A stretch of 38,292 nucleotides of DNA from Bacteroidales bacterium (GTDB lineage: Bacteria > Bacteroidota > Bacteroidia > Bacteroidales > UBA932), in NCBI GenBank assembly GCA_017458265.1, contig JAFTFV010000015.1:1-38292 (forward strand). The letters run 5' to 3'. The notes under the pieces are model-generated. The model saw only the letters and a program-made list of their open reading frames with translations, was not told the origin of the DNA and did not search any database. How positions within the stretch are numbered: the stretch's first letter is position 1; every line of letters starts with the position of its first letter. The translations under genes were made by a program, and so were the position numbers. This document shows positions 30,775-38,292 of the stretch, piece after piece.

Positions 30775-33695
30775 AAAGATTCCTCACGCTGGCACTTCTT
30801 CTTGCAAGTATCACTGCATGGGCCCAGAAACCCGTTCCCGGGGACTTCAAGCCCGCAGTAGATTCAATACAGGTACTCCTCAGGGAGAGAACCGGCGTGG
30901 ATGTCAAATTCTCCCTGGAGAAGGTGATGCGCCTTGGCAAAACCCTGGACTTCTATTTTTCAAAGGAACTTGGAGACTATCCATGGAGGCCGGGAGACGA
31001 AAAATGGTTCAGGAACACATTCCAGAACCTGTCCAAGAACGTCATGAAAGGATACAAGACCGGTATCGTCATGACTGGAAGAGTAAACTTCGAAGACCTT
31101 CCCATGCCTGCAATCGGAAACGACGGGAAACCGGCAGAGAACAAATTCAAGATAGACCATAAAACCGGTATTCCCCTGGTGCGCGGCCGTGACACATGGC
31201 CCCTGGGCCTTTCCGGAAGGCATATTGCCCTGTGGCAGAGCCATGGCCTGTATTACAATGCCAAGGCGGGCCGATGGATCTTCCAGCGCTCTGCAACTCA
31301 CTCCACCGCAGAAGACCTTTACACGCAGAGCTACGTCCTTCCTTTCCTCATCCCCATGCTTGAAAACGCCGGCGCCGTTACCATGACGCCAAGGGAAAGG
31401 GACATCCAGGTAAACGAAGTGGTATGCGACAATGATCCGGCCTTTCCCGGAGAGCGCGGCGGCCTTGTGCGCCGCAAGGGCAAATACCAGGAAAAAGGTC
31501 CCTGGAGCAGCGCGGGTGAAGGTTTTGCCGATGCCAAAAGAGCCTATGAGGACCACGACAATCCATTCACTATGGGATCGGCACGGAAAGCCTACACGTC
31601 TGGCAGCCGTGACAACAGGGCAGAGGCCGTCTGGACGGCAGAACTCCCCTCGCCCGGAGAGTATGCCGTATACGTTTCCTACAAGACCCTCCCGGAAAGC
31701 ACCGCCGAAGCCCGCTATACCGTTACGCACAAGGGCGGAGAAACAACCGTCCTCGTGAACCAGAAGATGGGCGGCGGGACATGGATCTACATCGGCACAT
31801 ATTCATTTGAGGATACCGGAAAGGTGAGCCTCACCAACCAGGGGGCCTCCGGAGCGGTAGTAACTGCCGATGCCGTCCGCTTTGGCGGCGGAATGGGCAA
31901 GGCCGACCGCGGCGCCGGTATCTCCGGAATGCCCGCATACATTGAAGGCGCCCTTTCCAGCATGCAGTACGGCGGCACCCCCCTCACCCTTTTCGACGAC
32001 TGGGATGACGATTACACCAAGGACTACGCCGGCCGCGGACGCTGGGTAAAGGACCTCATGGAGCGCGGCATCCCCTTTGACTGCTCCCTCGCATTCCACT
32101 CAGACGCAGGCATCACCCCGGACAGCACCATCGTCGGCACCCTTGCCATCTACACATACAGGTGCGAGGACGGCGTAAACTATGCCGATGGCTCCAACCG
32201 CATGGCCGCCCGCATGTATACAGACTTTGTCCAGAGCCAGGTGGTAAATGACATGCGTGCCCTTCATGACCCTCTCTGGACCCGCCGCCAGACCTGGGAC
32301 CGCTCATACAGCGAATCCCGCACCACAGGCGTTCCCGGCCTTCTTTTGGAAATCCTTTCCCACCAGAACTTTGCCGACATGCGCCACGGCCTGGACCCTC
32401 AGTTCCGCTTCGACCTCTCCAGAGCCGTATACAAGGGCATACTCAAGTTCCTGAGCGCCCGCTATGGCTGCAAATACGTCGTGCAGCCGCTTCCGGTCCA
32501 TGCATTCACGGCATCGCTTGACGGCACCTCCGCCGTCCTGTCATGGAAGCCCACTGCCGACACCCTCGAAAGCACCGCCGGCGCTACCGGATACAGAGTC
32601 TATACCCGTGTGGACGACGGCGCATTTGACGACGGCGTAGACTGCACTGAAACCACTTTCGGGCTTCCCATAGAATCCGGTCACGTATATTCGTTCAAGG
32701 TTGCCGCCCTTAACAAGGGTGGGCTCAGCTTCCCTTCGGAAATCCTCAGCGTAGGCACTCCGGGAGGCTTCCCAAGGAAAGTCATGGTGGTGAACAATTT
32801 CACCCGCGTAAGCGCTCCGGCGTCATTCGACCAGCCCCAGTATGCAGGATTCATGCACAGCCTGGACAGCGGCGTTCCGTGGGGCCGGGATATCCTGTTT
32901 GCGGGTGAAGTGAACCAGTTCAGACGCGAATCGGCCTGGACGTCCGACGACGATCCCGGCCATGGCGGTTCATATCTGGACCATGCCGGAACCATCGTTG
33001 CCGGGAACACGTTCGATTTCGTATCGGCACACGGGAAGGCGCTTATGGCGGCGGGTTATTCTTTCGAGTCCTCCTCGGCCGAGGCATGGGACGGCTCACG
33101 CGCAGCCTTTGCGGCAGACATCATCTGCGGCAAGCAGGTCACCGTACGCGACGGCCGCGGTGCGGTTCCTAACAAATACCAGGTGTTCACAGAGGGGCTC
33201 ATGCAGGCCATCCAGCAGTTCACCACAGCCGGGGGAAACATTATCATTTCCGGTTCATACATAGCCACGGATGCCTGGGATGCCGTTTATCAGGGCGTTC
33301 CCAAGGCCCCTGAAAGCACACGCCGCTTCGTGAAGGAGTTCCTCGGATACAAATCCGTGACTAATTTCGGAGACCGCAGCGGCAGGGTGCTGCCATCATA
33401 TGGTACCGGACTTCCCGAAGTCACATACAACCGCGACTACTCCCCTTCCGTCTACAGGGTGGAGAATCCTGACGGCATCGCCCCCGCAGACGGTGCAGCC
33501 TCAGTAATCCTGCCCATCTCTCCGGCTTTTGCCGCTTCTCCCGGGAGCAAATACCTCATGCATTACGACGGCACCAACATCGGCGCCGCAGTCCTCTACG
33601 TGGGCAAAGGCTACAAATGCGCCTCCTTCGGATTCCCGCTGGAGACATCCTCAGACCTCCCCGGACTGCTGAAACACACTCTTGAGCTATTATAA
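30771..33695 (+). CDS. Large secreted amidase-like protein with golvesin-like and FN3 domains
   Basis: The 974-residue protein has a signal peptide (cleavage near TAWAQ). An N-acetylmuramoyl-L-alanine amidase-like (Amidase_3) catalytic set can be traced: H158 (WQSHGLYYN), E181 (STAEDLYTQSY), H443 (LAFHSDAG) and E527 (PGLLLEILSHQN). Between E181 and H443 lies a beta-rich insertion (about 215-375: AVWTAELPSPGEYAVYVSYK, TWIYIGTYSFEDTG) of the golvesin/xanthan-lyase carbohydrate-binding type. A fibronectin type III domain (about 575-665) and an alpha/beta C-terminal region (about 668-974, unassigned, VMVVNNFTRVSAP) follow. Homologues are often labelled xanthan lyase or golvesin-domain protein. 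Peptidoglycan or another glycan is the probable target. It overlaps the VanZ-like gene by 4 bases. Confidence 0.8.
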   Translation: MKRFLTLALLLASITAWAQKPVPGDFKPAVDSIQVLLRERTGVDVKFSLEKVMRLGKTLDFYFSKELGDYPWRPGDEKWFRNTFQNLSKNVMKGYKTGIVMTGRVNFEDLPMPAIGNDGKPAENKFKIDHKTGIPLVRGRDTWPLGLSGRHIALWQSHGLYYNAKAGRWIFQRSATHSTAEDLYTQSYVLPFLIPMLENAGAVTMTPRERDIQVNEVVCDNDPAFPGERGGLVRRKGKYQEKGPWSSAGEGFADAKRAYEDHDNPFTMGSARKAYTSGSRDNRAEAVWTAELPSPGEYAVYVSYKTLPESTAEARYTVTHKGGETTVLVNQKMGGGTWIYIGTYSFEDTGKVSLTNQGASGAVVTADAVRFGGGMGKADRGAGISGMPAYIEGALSSMQYGGTPLTLFDDWDDDYTKDYAGRGRWVKDLMERGIPFDCSLAFHSDAGITPDSTIVGTLAIYTYRCEDGVNYADGSNRMAARMYTDFVQSQVVNDMRALHDPLWTRRQTWDRSYSESRTTGVPGLLLEILSHQNFADMRHGLDPQFRFDLSRAVYKGILKFLSARYGCKYVVQPLPVHAFTASLDGTSAVLSWKPTADTLESTAGATGYRVYTRVDDGAFDDGVDCTETTFGLPIESGHVYSFKVAALNKGGLSFPSEILSVGTPGGFPRKVMVVNNFTRVSAPASFDQPQYAGFMHSLDSGVPWGRDILFAGEVNQFRRESAWTSDDDPGHGGSYLDHAGTIVAGNTFDFVSAHGKALMAAGYSFESSSAEAWDGSRAAFAADIICGKQVTVRDGRGAVPNKYQVFTEGLMQAIQQFTTAGGNIIISGSYIATDAWDAVYQGVPKAPESTRRFVKEFLGYKSVTNFGDRSGRVLPSYGTGLPEVTYNRDYSPSVYRVENPDGIAPADGAASVILPISPAFAASPGSKYLMHYDGTNIGAAVLYVGKGYKCASFGFPLETSSDLPGLLKHTLELL

Positions 33696-33706
33696 CGGCC
33701 ATAGTA

Positions 33707-33735
33707 TTGTAATTCATTGATTTTTATTATTTTTG
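33707..33735 (+). promoter_or_regulatory. Promoter of the four-module NPCBM gene
   Basis: TTG (33707-33709) and TATTTTTG (33728-33735) are 18 bases apart, matching the Bacteroidetes pattern. The leader to ATG 33761 is about 20 bases. Confidence 0.6.
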
Positions 33736-33760
33736 TAGGTGAAGACAACATGCTTTGCCT

Positions 33761-36745
33761 ATGAAAAAGTTCATCCTCTCTGCGCTAATGCTGTTCTGCG
33801 CTCTCAGCGCAGAGGCTCAGGTATATCTTTCCAAGAATTACGAGCCGGTTGAAAAACGCAAATACGATCCCACCTATCCGGGCGTTCGCAACAATGAAGC
33901 ATATTTCGGTCTTGCCGGATACAGGTACACAAACGGATTCAGGTTGAGGAACGGAGTCCTCAACTCCCAGGCTGAAGAATGGGCCTACGCAGTCTTTTCA
34001 CTGAAAGGAGAATACGAGAAACTCAGTTTCGTGGTAGGCTTTGCGAGAGGTAACGGATGGTCTACCGATAACGAGCCCCGCTTTAACGCCGATGACGACG
34101 GCACCCACATCGTCACCGTAAGGGCTGACGGCAGACGCATCTTTGATGAGGTAATCAGGGACTGGCATGCTCCAAGGGAAGTTGTGCTTGACATCAGCGG
34201 TGTGGACGAACTCCGGTTCGACCACCTCAAAGGCCTTTACACCATCGGATTTGCAGAGGTCAAACTATGGAAAAAAGGCCAGACGCCCACGCCTGCACCC
34301 AATCCTCTTGCCAGCGTTATTACAAGTGACAAGGTGAACCTTGTGGATGACATCCAGCCTCATTTCCTTTGCCACCGCGGCTGGTCCGTGCCCGTTACCG
34401 TCAAGCACGAATGGGGAGGTGTCGGTGTGAGGGAATCCATTTCCATGAACCATATCAAATACACCTCAGGCTTTGATTTCCAATGCTCGGAAGAACTGGG
34501 CAAGGGAATCAGCCAGGGCTTCGCCTACTTCTGGCTGCAGAAGCAGTATGACAAGGTCTCCTTCCTCATCGGCCCGTTGGATGCCAACAGCCGGAATGCC
34601 AAGGGCTGGTTCACCGTAAAGGCCGACGGAAGAATCATTTACGAAAAACTCCTTACCCAGGAAGACCTTGTGGAACAGGTTGTCCTGGATGTTTCGGGAG
34701 CCAACGTGGTCTCCATGCACAGCGGGGAGCTTGAGCAGGCGGACTTCCTTGGAGGGCTCCACTACGGCGTGGTGGATATATATGCCTACAAAAAGGGCTA
34801 CGCGGGCATTCCCACGCCCGGCATCGCCAATACGGCCAAGGATAAAATATCCAAGTTCAAGGACGCCACCCGCCTGTGCTCAAGCCTGGAGCCATACTCC
34901 GTGCGGGGAAAGGCCAGTTACAAGGACATGTACTTCAACGGAGCATCGTCCTACTACCATTTCTCCATGGGCGGTGAGCAGTTTGACGAGGGCTTCATCC
35001 TCACAACCGGCGATTCTTTCATGAACGGGAACATCAGTTCATACGTGGAGTTTGACCTTGCCGGAGAATTCGACTGGCTGGCCTTCACCGTAGGCACCCT
35101 TTCCAAACACCGCGTACTTGGAGAAGACCGCCTGCTTGTATATGCAGACGACGCCCTGGTCCTTGACACGCAGGTCCACTGCCTGTGGCCAAACCAGAAG
35201 TTCACCATACCTATATACAAATGCCGTAAGTTGAAGTTTGCAAAACCCGGCACAGGCCAGGACAAGCAGACTTACATCGGCGTAGGTGACGTTATGGTCT
35301 TCCGCGGAGAACCGCAGGACACCGAGCCCTTCTTCTATCACCGCAAGCCCGAAATCACTGAAACCGCAGACCTTATCGACCTCTGCGGGCAGCCGTACTT
35401 CCACTATGTGGGAAGGTATCTTTCAAGCCTTACCAACTTCGACTTTAACGACTGTTTCAAGAACGGCAGTTCAATGAAGGAGCGCTTCGACATGAAGGAC
35501 GGAAGCCAGATTTACAAGGGCGTCATGCTGGAAACGAATGTTCCTCCGGCACTGGCTTTCGAGGATATAACCCTCAACGAGGCCATCTTCCTGTTCGTCG
35601 TCGGAGCGGGCAGTGCAATTAGCGCAAGCAATGTGGCCGCGGCAACGGGAGTATCGGCAGGAGCCGGCCTTGCAGGAGCGCTGGCCGCCGGTTATTCGGC
35701 CTTGAACCTGGTAGACAAAGGGCACCAGAGCGCAGTGGTGGCGTTCAACCCCTTCGGCGAGTATGAGTCCCTCACCTTTACCGTAGCCAACAAGAGCGAG
35801 TTTGTAGACACGGACATCTTCGGCAAGAAACTGGATCCGAACAACCCCACCACGCTCTACGTCTTTGCCGACATGCACAAGGTTGGAGAGTTCGTCCTCA
35901 CTAACAAGATGGCGCCATCCACATTTACGGTGCCCATCAACAAATGCAGGCAGCTAATGTTCTGGCTGCAGTGCGGAGAAACCCGCAGCGGCCAGTACGT
36001 GCTGTATGACATGACCGTGAGCAAGGAGCGCTATGTCGCTCCGGAACCGGCACCTGCCACACATGCGGCCGCTCCTTCCACCACATCCACGGAAGTGACA
36101 CCGGCATTCGGCGGCAGTTCAAAAACCACCGCCAAGGCCAAGGCAAAGAAAGGAAAGAAAGAGGCCGAGCCCGTTATCTGGGACCTTGACCGCAAGAGCC
36201 GCAACGAAGCCATCGACATGTTCCTTAACGACGTCACCACCATCTGGAGTCAGACACAGGAGATAAAGGGCTATATGGCAGCAGACTACAGCGTGAAGGA
36301 AACCTGGGTGGAAGCGCAGGACGGAGCGCAGTACAAGATAGTAACCTTCGTCGACAAATCCGGGAACCGCCTGAGCACAACTGACATCCAGAAAGTCATC
36401 ACCACGTTCATGGAGGGCTGCAAGGCCATCCAGAACAATGCGAAGATTGCACTTATCGGCCTTCCTGGCGCAACTATCGGCCTTGCCAACCTCACCACCC
36501 TGGAAGACATGTCCTACTTTGGCAAGTACGTCAAAAACGGCAAGGCCGCACTTGACCAGTGCTCAAGGGAAGCCAAGACCATGTCCGACATCAAACAGAT
36601 GGAACTGGACAACATCCAGTCCTACATGAAAAAGGCCGTGAACGTGGGCCAGTACAAGAGCACCGCCCGCGTGATGATTCTGCCAAAGGAAGCCGGAGAC
36701 GTCCCGCCTCAGGCCATGCAGAGACTTGAATACTTCAGCTTTTAA
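33761..36745 (+). CDS. Secreted protein with four NPCBM-like modules and a helical C-terminal domain
   Basis: I do not recognise the whole protein. The 994-residue product has a signal peptide (LFCALSAEAQ) and four related beta-modules of the NPCBM/NEW2 type at about 40-172, 193-345, 363-516 and 535-756. Each has a core pattern like GEYEKLSFVVGF, then a V-ADGR-I-EK/DE step, then VVLDISGV and an end in IGFAEVKLWKK, YGVVDIYAYKKG, IGVGDVMVFRGE or VLYDMTVSKE. The fourth is interrupted by an Ala/Gly-rich hydrophobic insertion (about 610-650). After a Pro/Ala/Thr/Lys linker (760-805) comes a helical domain (805-994) without a recognisable motif. NPCBM domains bind glycans. ATG 33761 is chosen because TTG 33755 is two codons upstream without need. 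A cytosolic Sel1 protein follows after 11 bases. Confidence 0.82.
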   Translation: MKKFILSALMLFCALSAEAQVYLSKNYEPVEKRKYDPTYPGVRNNEAYFGLAGYRYTNGFRLRNGVLNSQAEEWAYAVFSLKGEYEKLSFVVGFARGNGWSTDNEPRFNADDDGTHIVTVRADGRRIFDEVIRDWHAPREVVLDISGVDELRFDHLKGLYTIGFAEVKLWKKGQTPTPAPNPLASVITSDKVNLVDDIQPHFLCHRGWSVPVTVKHEWGGVGVRESISMNHIKYTSGFDFQCSEELGKGISQGFAYFWLQKQYDKVSFLIGPLDANSRNAKGWFTVKADGRIIYEKLLTQEDLVEQVVLDVSGANVVSMHSGELEQADFLGGLHYGVVDIYAYKKGYAGIPTPGIANTAKDKISKFKDATRLCSSLEPYSVRGKASYKDMYFNGASSYYHFSMGGEQFDEGFILTTGDSFMNGNISSYVEFDLAGEFDWLAFTVGTLSKHRVLGEDRLLVYADDALVLDTQVHCLWPNQKFTIPIYKCRKLKFAKPGTGQDKQTYIGVGDVMVFRGEPQDTEPFFYHRKPEITETADLIDLCGQPYFHYVGRYLSSLTNFDFNDCFKNGSSMKERFDMKDGSQIYKGVMLETNVPPALAFEDITLNEAIFLFVVGAGSAISASNVAAATGVSAGAGLAGALAAGYSALNLVDKGHQSAVVAFNPFGEYESLTFTVANKSEFVDTDIFGKKLDPNNPTTLYVFADMHKVGEFVLTNKMAPSTFTVPINKCRQLMFWLQCGETRSGQYVLYDMTVSKERYVAPEPAPATHAAAPSTTSTEVTPAFGGSSKTTAKAKAKKGKKEAEPVIWDLDRKSRNEAIDMFLNDVTTIWSQTQEIKGYMAADYSVKETWVEAQDGAQYKIVTFVDKSGNRLSTTDIQKVITTFMEGCKAIQNNAKIALIGLPGATIGLANLTTLEDMSYFGKYVKNGKAALDQCSREAKTMSDIKQMELDNIQSYMKKAVNVGQYKSTARVMILPKEAGDVPPQAMQRLEYFSF

Positions 36746-36756
36746 TTCCCTGATCC

Positions 36757-37860
36757 ATGAGCAAAGCTTTTGACCTTATCGGAGACCTCATTAAAGCGGC
36801 TGGGGAACGGCCTGATAATGAGTACAAATTTGCCCAGGACATTATCAATGTCTATCTTGAGGAAGGCTGTCCGGAGGACTGCAAAGATTATTATGTAATG
36901 GCCAGCGCATATTCCGGCAAGTGCCTTTATAACGGATGGGACGGCCTGGAAAAGGATGCAGAAAAGGCCTTTGAGCCGCTGCATAACGCCTATTTGGGCG
37001 GCAACAAGGGCATCCTTGAAGAGCTGGGAATGTGCTATTTCAACGGCTGGGGCACACCTGCCGATGAGAACAAGGCAGCTACGATATGGAAAGAAGGACT
37101 TGACCTTGGAGACAAGGCCTGTGCCCTTCACTATTACGTATGGCAAGTAGACAATGACAAGGCCGATGAGCTGACGGTCCAAGGCCTTGAATCCCTGGTA
37201 AACGACCCTGAAGAGCCCAATGCCGATGCCTGCGCTGTCCTTTACCAGTATTTCTCCAATGAGGGAGATGAGGACAAGGCCTGGGAATGGCGCGAAAAAG
37301 GCCTTGACATGGGAAGCGAACTTATGCAGAACATGGTTGACGAAGAAAAGGAAGAAGAGGTGGGAGAAGACAGCTGGAAAAGTATGGATTACAGCTGGGC
37401 AAAGGCCTTCTTCCCCGAAGATGAAGACGATGATGACGACGAATACGAAGGCCATGACGATGAGACCGAAGCCGCCCATCCCGGCTATCCTGACGTCGGC
37501 GAAAAGTACGTAATCATAGCCGCCACAGACGACAGTTTCCGTATTGTCCAGGCCGATGCCTCCGACTGGCACAGCCTCCCCGCCCTCATCGGCGCGGACA
37601 GCTGCGACGACATGCGCTGCGAAAAGTTCCGCAAGGTCTCAAAGGCCCTGCACCTCCCCGGAACGCTCCTTGGCCAGCTGGACAAGGACGGATTCCGGAA
37701 GAGCTACCTCAGGCGCAACTGGCACGCCTCCCAGTGGTACGACGGCATGGCCGACCTCTTCGGCGCCATGGTCATCTGCATGGAAGACGGCAGGTACAAC
37801 CCCTTCAGCTTCTCCTCCAGGGAAGAAGCCCAAAAGGTAATAGACGCTCTCTGCAAATAG
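36757..37860 (+). CDS. Sel1-repeat protein with acidic stretch and unknown C-terminal domain
   Basis: The 367-residue protein has no signal peptide. Sel1-like helical repeats occupy about 30-190 (LEELGMCYFNGWGTPADENK, ATIWKEGLDLGDKACALHYY, KAWEWREKGLDMGS). An acidic stretch follows at 219-240 (EDEDDDDDEYEGHDDE), then a compact C-terminal domain (250-367: KYVIIAATDDSFRIVQADAS; DLFGAMVICMEDGRYNPFSF) that faintly recalls DUF3846-type ends, which I do not press. Sel1 repeats bind proteins. It begins 11 bases after the NPCBM gene, which implies co-transcription with an exported protein. The stop abuts that of the opposite gene. Confidence 0.82.
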   Translation: MSKAFDLIGDLIKAAGERPDNEYKFAQDIINVYLEEGCPEDCKDYYVMASAYSGKCLYNGWDGLEKDAEKAFEPLHNAYLGGNKGILEELGMCYFNGWGTPADENKAATIWKEGLDLGDKACALHYYVWQVDNDKADELTVQGLESLVNDPEEPNADACAVLYQYFSNEGDEDKAWEWREKGLDMGSELMQNMVDEEKEEEVGEDSWKSMDYSWAKAFFPEDEDDDDDEYEGHDDETEAAHPGYPDVGEKYVIIAATDDSFRIVQADASDWHSLPALIGADSCDDMRCEKFRKVSKALHLPGTLLGQLDKDGFRKSYLRRNWHASQWYDGMADLFGAMVICMEDGRYNPFSFSSREEAQKVIDALCK

Positions 37861-38139
37861 CTACTTGATTCCGAAACGGGAATAGATGGGAAGGTATTCC
37901 TGCCCGGTGATGGAGAAATTCTCAGCATCGCACATGTAACCCCCGTGCCTCTCAAGGTTCGCCTCGATTGCCGGCATGAGTTCCACTCTCACGAGATCTC
38001 TGAACTCATCCCCCCACATCCCTTCCGGGAACTCCATCACAACTTTATCCGTACAGAGGTTGCACTCCATGAGCGCAGCCTCTGTTTTTTTCACAAGTTC
38101 CTCCCTCGTCTTTGCCCCAAGTACTTCAACTGTTTTCAT
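37861..38139 (-). CDS. Small protein of unknown function with a CxxC pair
   Basis: The 92-residue protein begins MKTVEVLGAKTREELVKKTE and has a C26-x2-C29 pair plus a third cysteine (HGGYMCDAE). The sequence is acidic with a predicted alpha/beta pattern (VEVLGAKTREELVKKTEAAL as strand plus helix). I know no family for it. A plausible promoter stands 64 bases upstream (TTTC-19-TATTTTTG). Its stop codon touches the stop of the Sel1 gene on the other strand without any spacer. Confidence 0.7.
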   Translation of the reverse strand: MKTVEVLGAKTREELVKKTEAALMECNLCTDKVVMEFPEGMWGDEFRDLVRVELMPAIEANLERHGGYMCDAENFSITGQEYLPIYSRFGIK

Positions 38140-38202
38140 ATCAATGCATTTTGTGCAAACCTTAGATTTGCAGCGTAGTTATCTGTAATCAGGTTTGTCT
38201 GA

Positions 38203-38233
38203 CAAAAATAGTAAATTTATGCCGATATTGAAA
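38203..38233 (-). promoter_or_regulatory. Putative promoter of the small CxxC gene
   Basis: On the minus strand TTTC (38230-38233) and TATTTTTG (38203-38210) are 19 bases apart. Beyond this box, to the window end at 38292, I see nothing firm; an ATG at 38279 opens a frame too short to judge. Confidence 0.45.
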
Positions 38234-38292
38234 GTTTAACAAAGGACAATGGAGCCGGGCGGTTCTCAATTTTGTGCAATGGGTAAGACCCG

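Noticed and set aside
36742-37572. Long minus-strand frame of 276 codons rich in Val, Ile and Phe
   Set aside because: It is the antisense of the acidic Sel1 gene; Asp/Glu/Lys codons read backwards give hydrophobic residues. The plus-strand protein has clear repeats and fits the operon.
38279-38292. Possible start of a plus-strand gene at the window end, ATG 4 bases after CAATTTTG
   Set aside because: Only four codons are visible and the box deviates from consensus; it cannot be supported.
1-38292. CRISPR arrays, tRNA/rRNA genes, phage genes and known defence systems
   Set aside because: No regularly spaced repeats, cloverleaf or rRNA-like sequence or phage structural genes were seen; the helicases present are housekeeping repair types and not in a defence-island setting.

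Overview
The window reads as a chromosomal segment of a member of Bacteroidales (Bacteroidota). The main grounds are repeated TAnnTTTG -7 boxes, some with a TTG/TTTG element 18-22 bases upstream, few Shine-Dalgarno sites, and families typical of the phylum (DUF4290, FtsK next to a LolA-like protein, a FISUMP lipoprotein, NPCBM-like secreted proteins, a golvesin-domain amidase). Genes are packed very tightly; no gap between genes reaches 300 bases. I see no tRNA, rRNA, CRISPR array or phage.

Layout. (1) 1-1088: right part of an IS3-family (IS150-group) insertion sequence, visibly more A+T-rich than its surroundings, ending about 33 bases downstream of tpiA. (2) 1122-4047, minus: an ackA / phosphotransacylase / tpiA operon with a REP-like palindrome before tpiA. 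(3) 4122-7240: a core-only ComEC protein, a surface lipoprotein with a FISUMP domain, and an ApbE flavin transferase. (4) 7221-10785, minus: DUF4290 - ftsK - lolA-like, joined by ATGA overlaps. (5) 10913-13143, minus: a YuaF/NfeD-like membrane protein - flotillin - small XRE regulator, closed by a strong hairpin whose loop carries the -33 box of the next promoter. (6) 13266-17389: recQ - MATE exporter - queD - queE. (7) 17465-20958: a small EF-hand-loop protein and an AddA/RecB-like helicase-nuclease. (8) 20912-25629: M28 peptidase (minus), a large secreted TPR protein with an MBL-fold hydrolase, then an EamA transporter. (9) 25640-28495: amidinotransferase-type arginine deiminase candidate - carbamate kinase - ornithine carbamoyltransferase, placed directly behind the EamA gene. 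(10) 28523-33695: MsbA-like ABC exporter - VanZ-like protein - large secreted amidase-like protein. (11) 33761-38139: a 994-residue secreted protein with four NPCBM-like modules, a Sel1-repeat acidic protein behind it, and a small unknown gene on the other strand.

How they fit together. ackA, the phosphotransacylase and the arginine operon are two routes of substrate-level ATP formation (acyl-phosphate and carbamoyl-phosphate), suggesting a fermentative life. The queD/queE pair makes queuosine precursors. FtsK, RecQ, AddA-like and ComEC-like proteins deal with DNA. Flotillin, MsbA-like, VanZ-like, LolA-like and the amidase-like protein deal with the envelope.

The parts least explained by known systems are the four-module NPCBM protein with its acidic Sel1 partner, the amidase whose catalytic domain appears split by a golvesin-like insertion, the EamA-led arginine operon, and a recurring arrangement in which -7 boxes lie only 4-8 bases from the start codon, sometimes inside inverted repeats.
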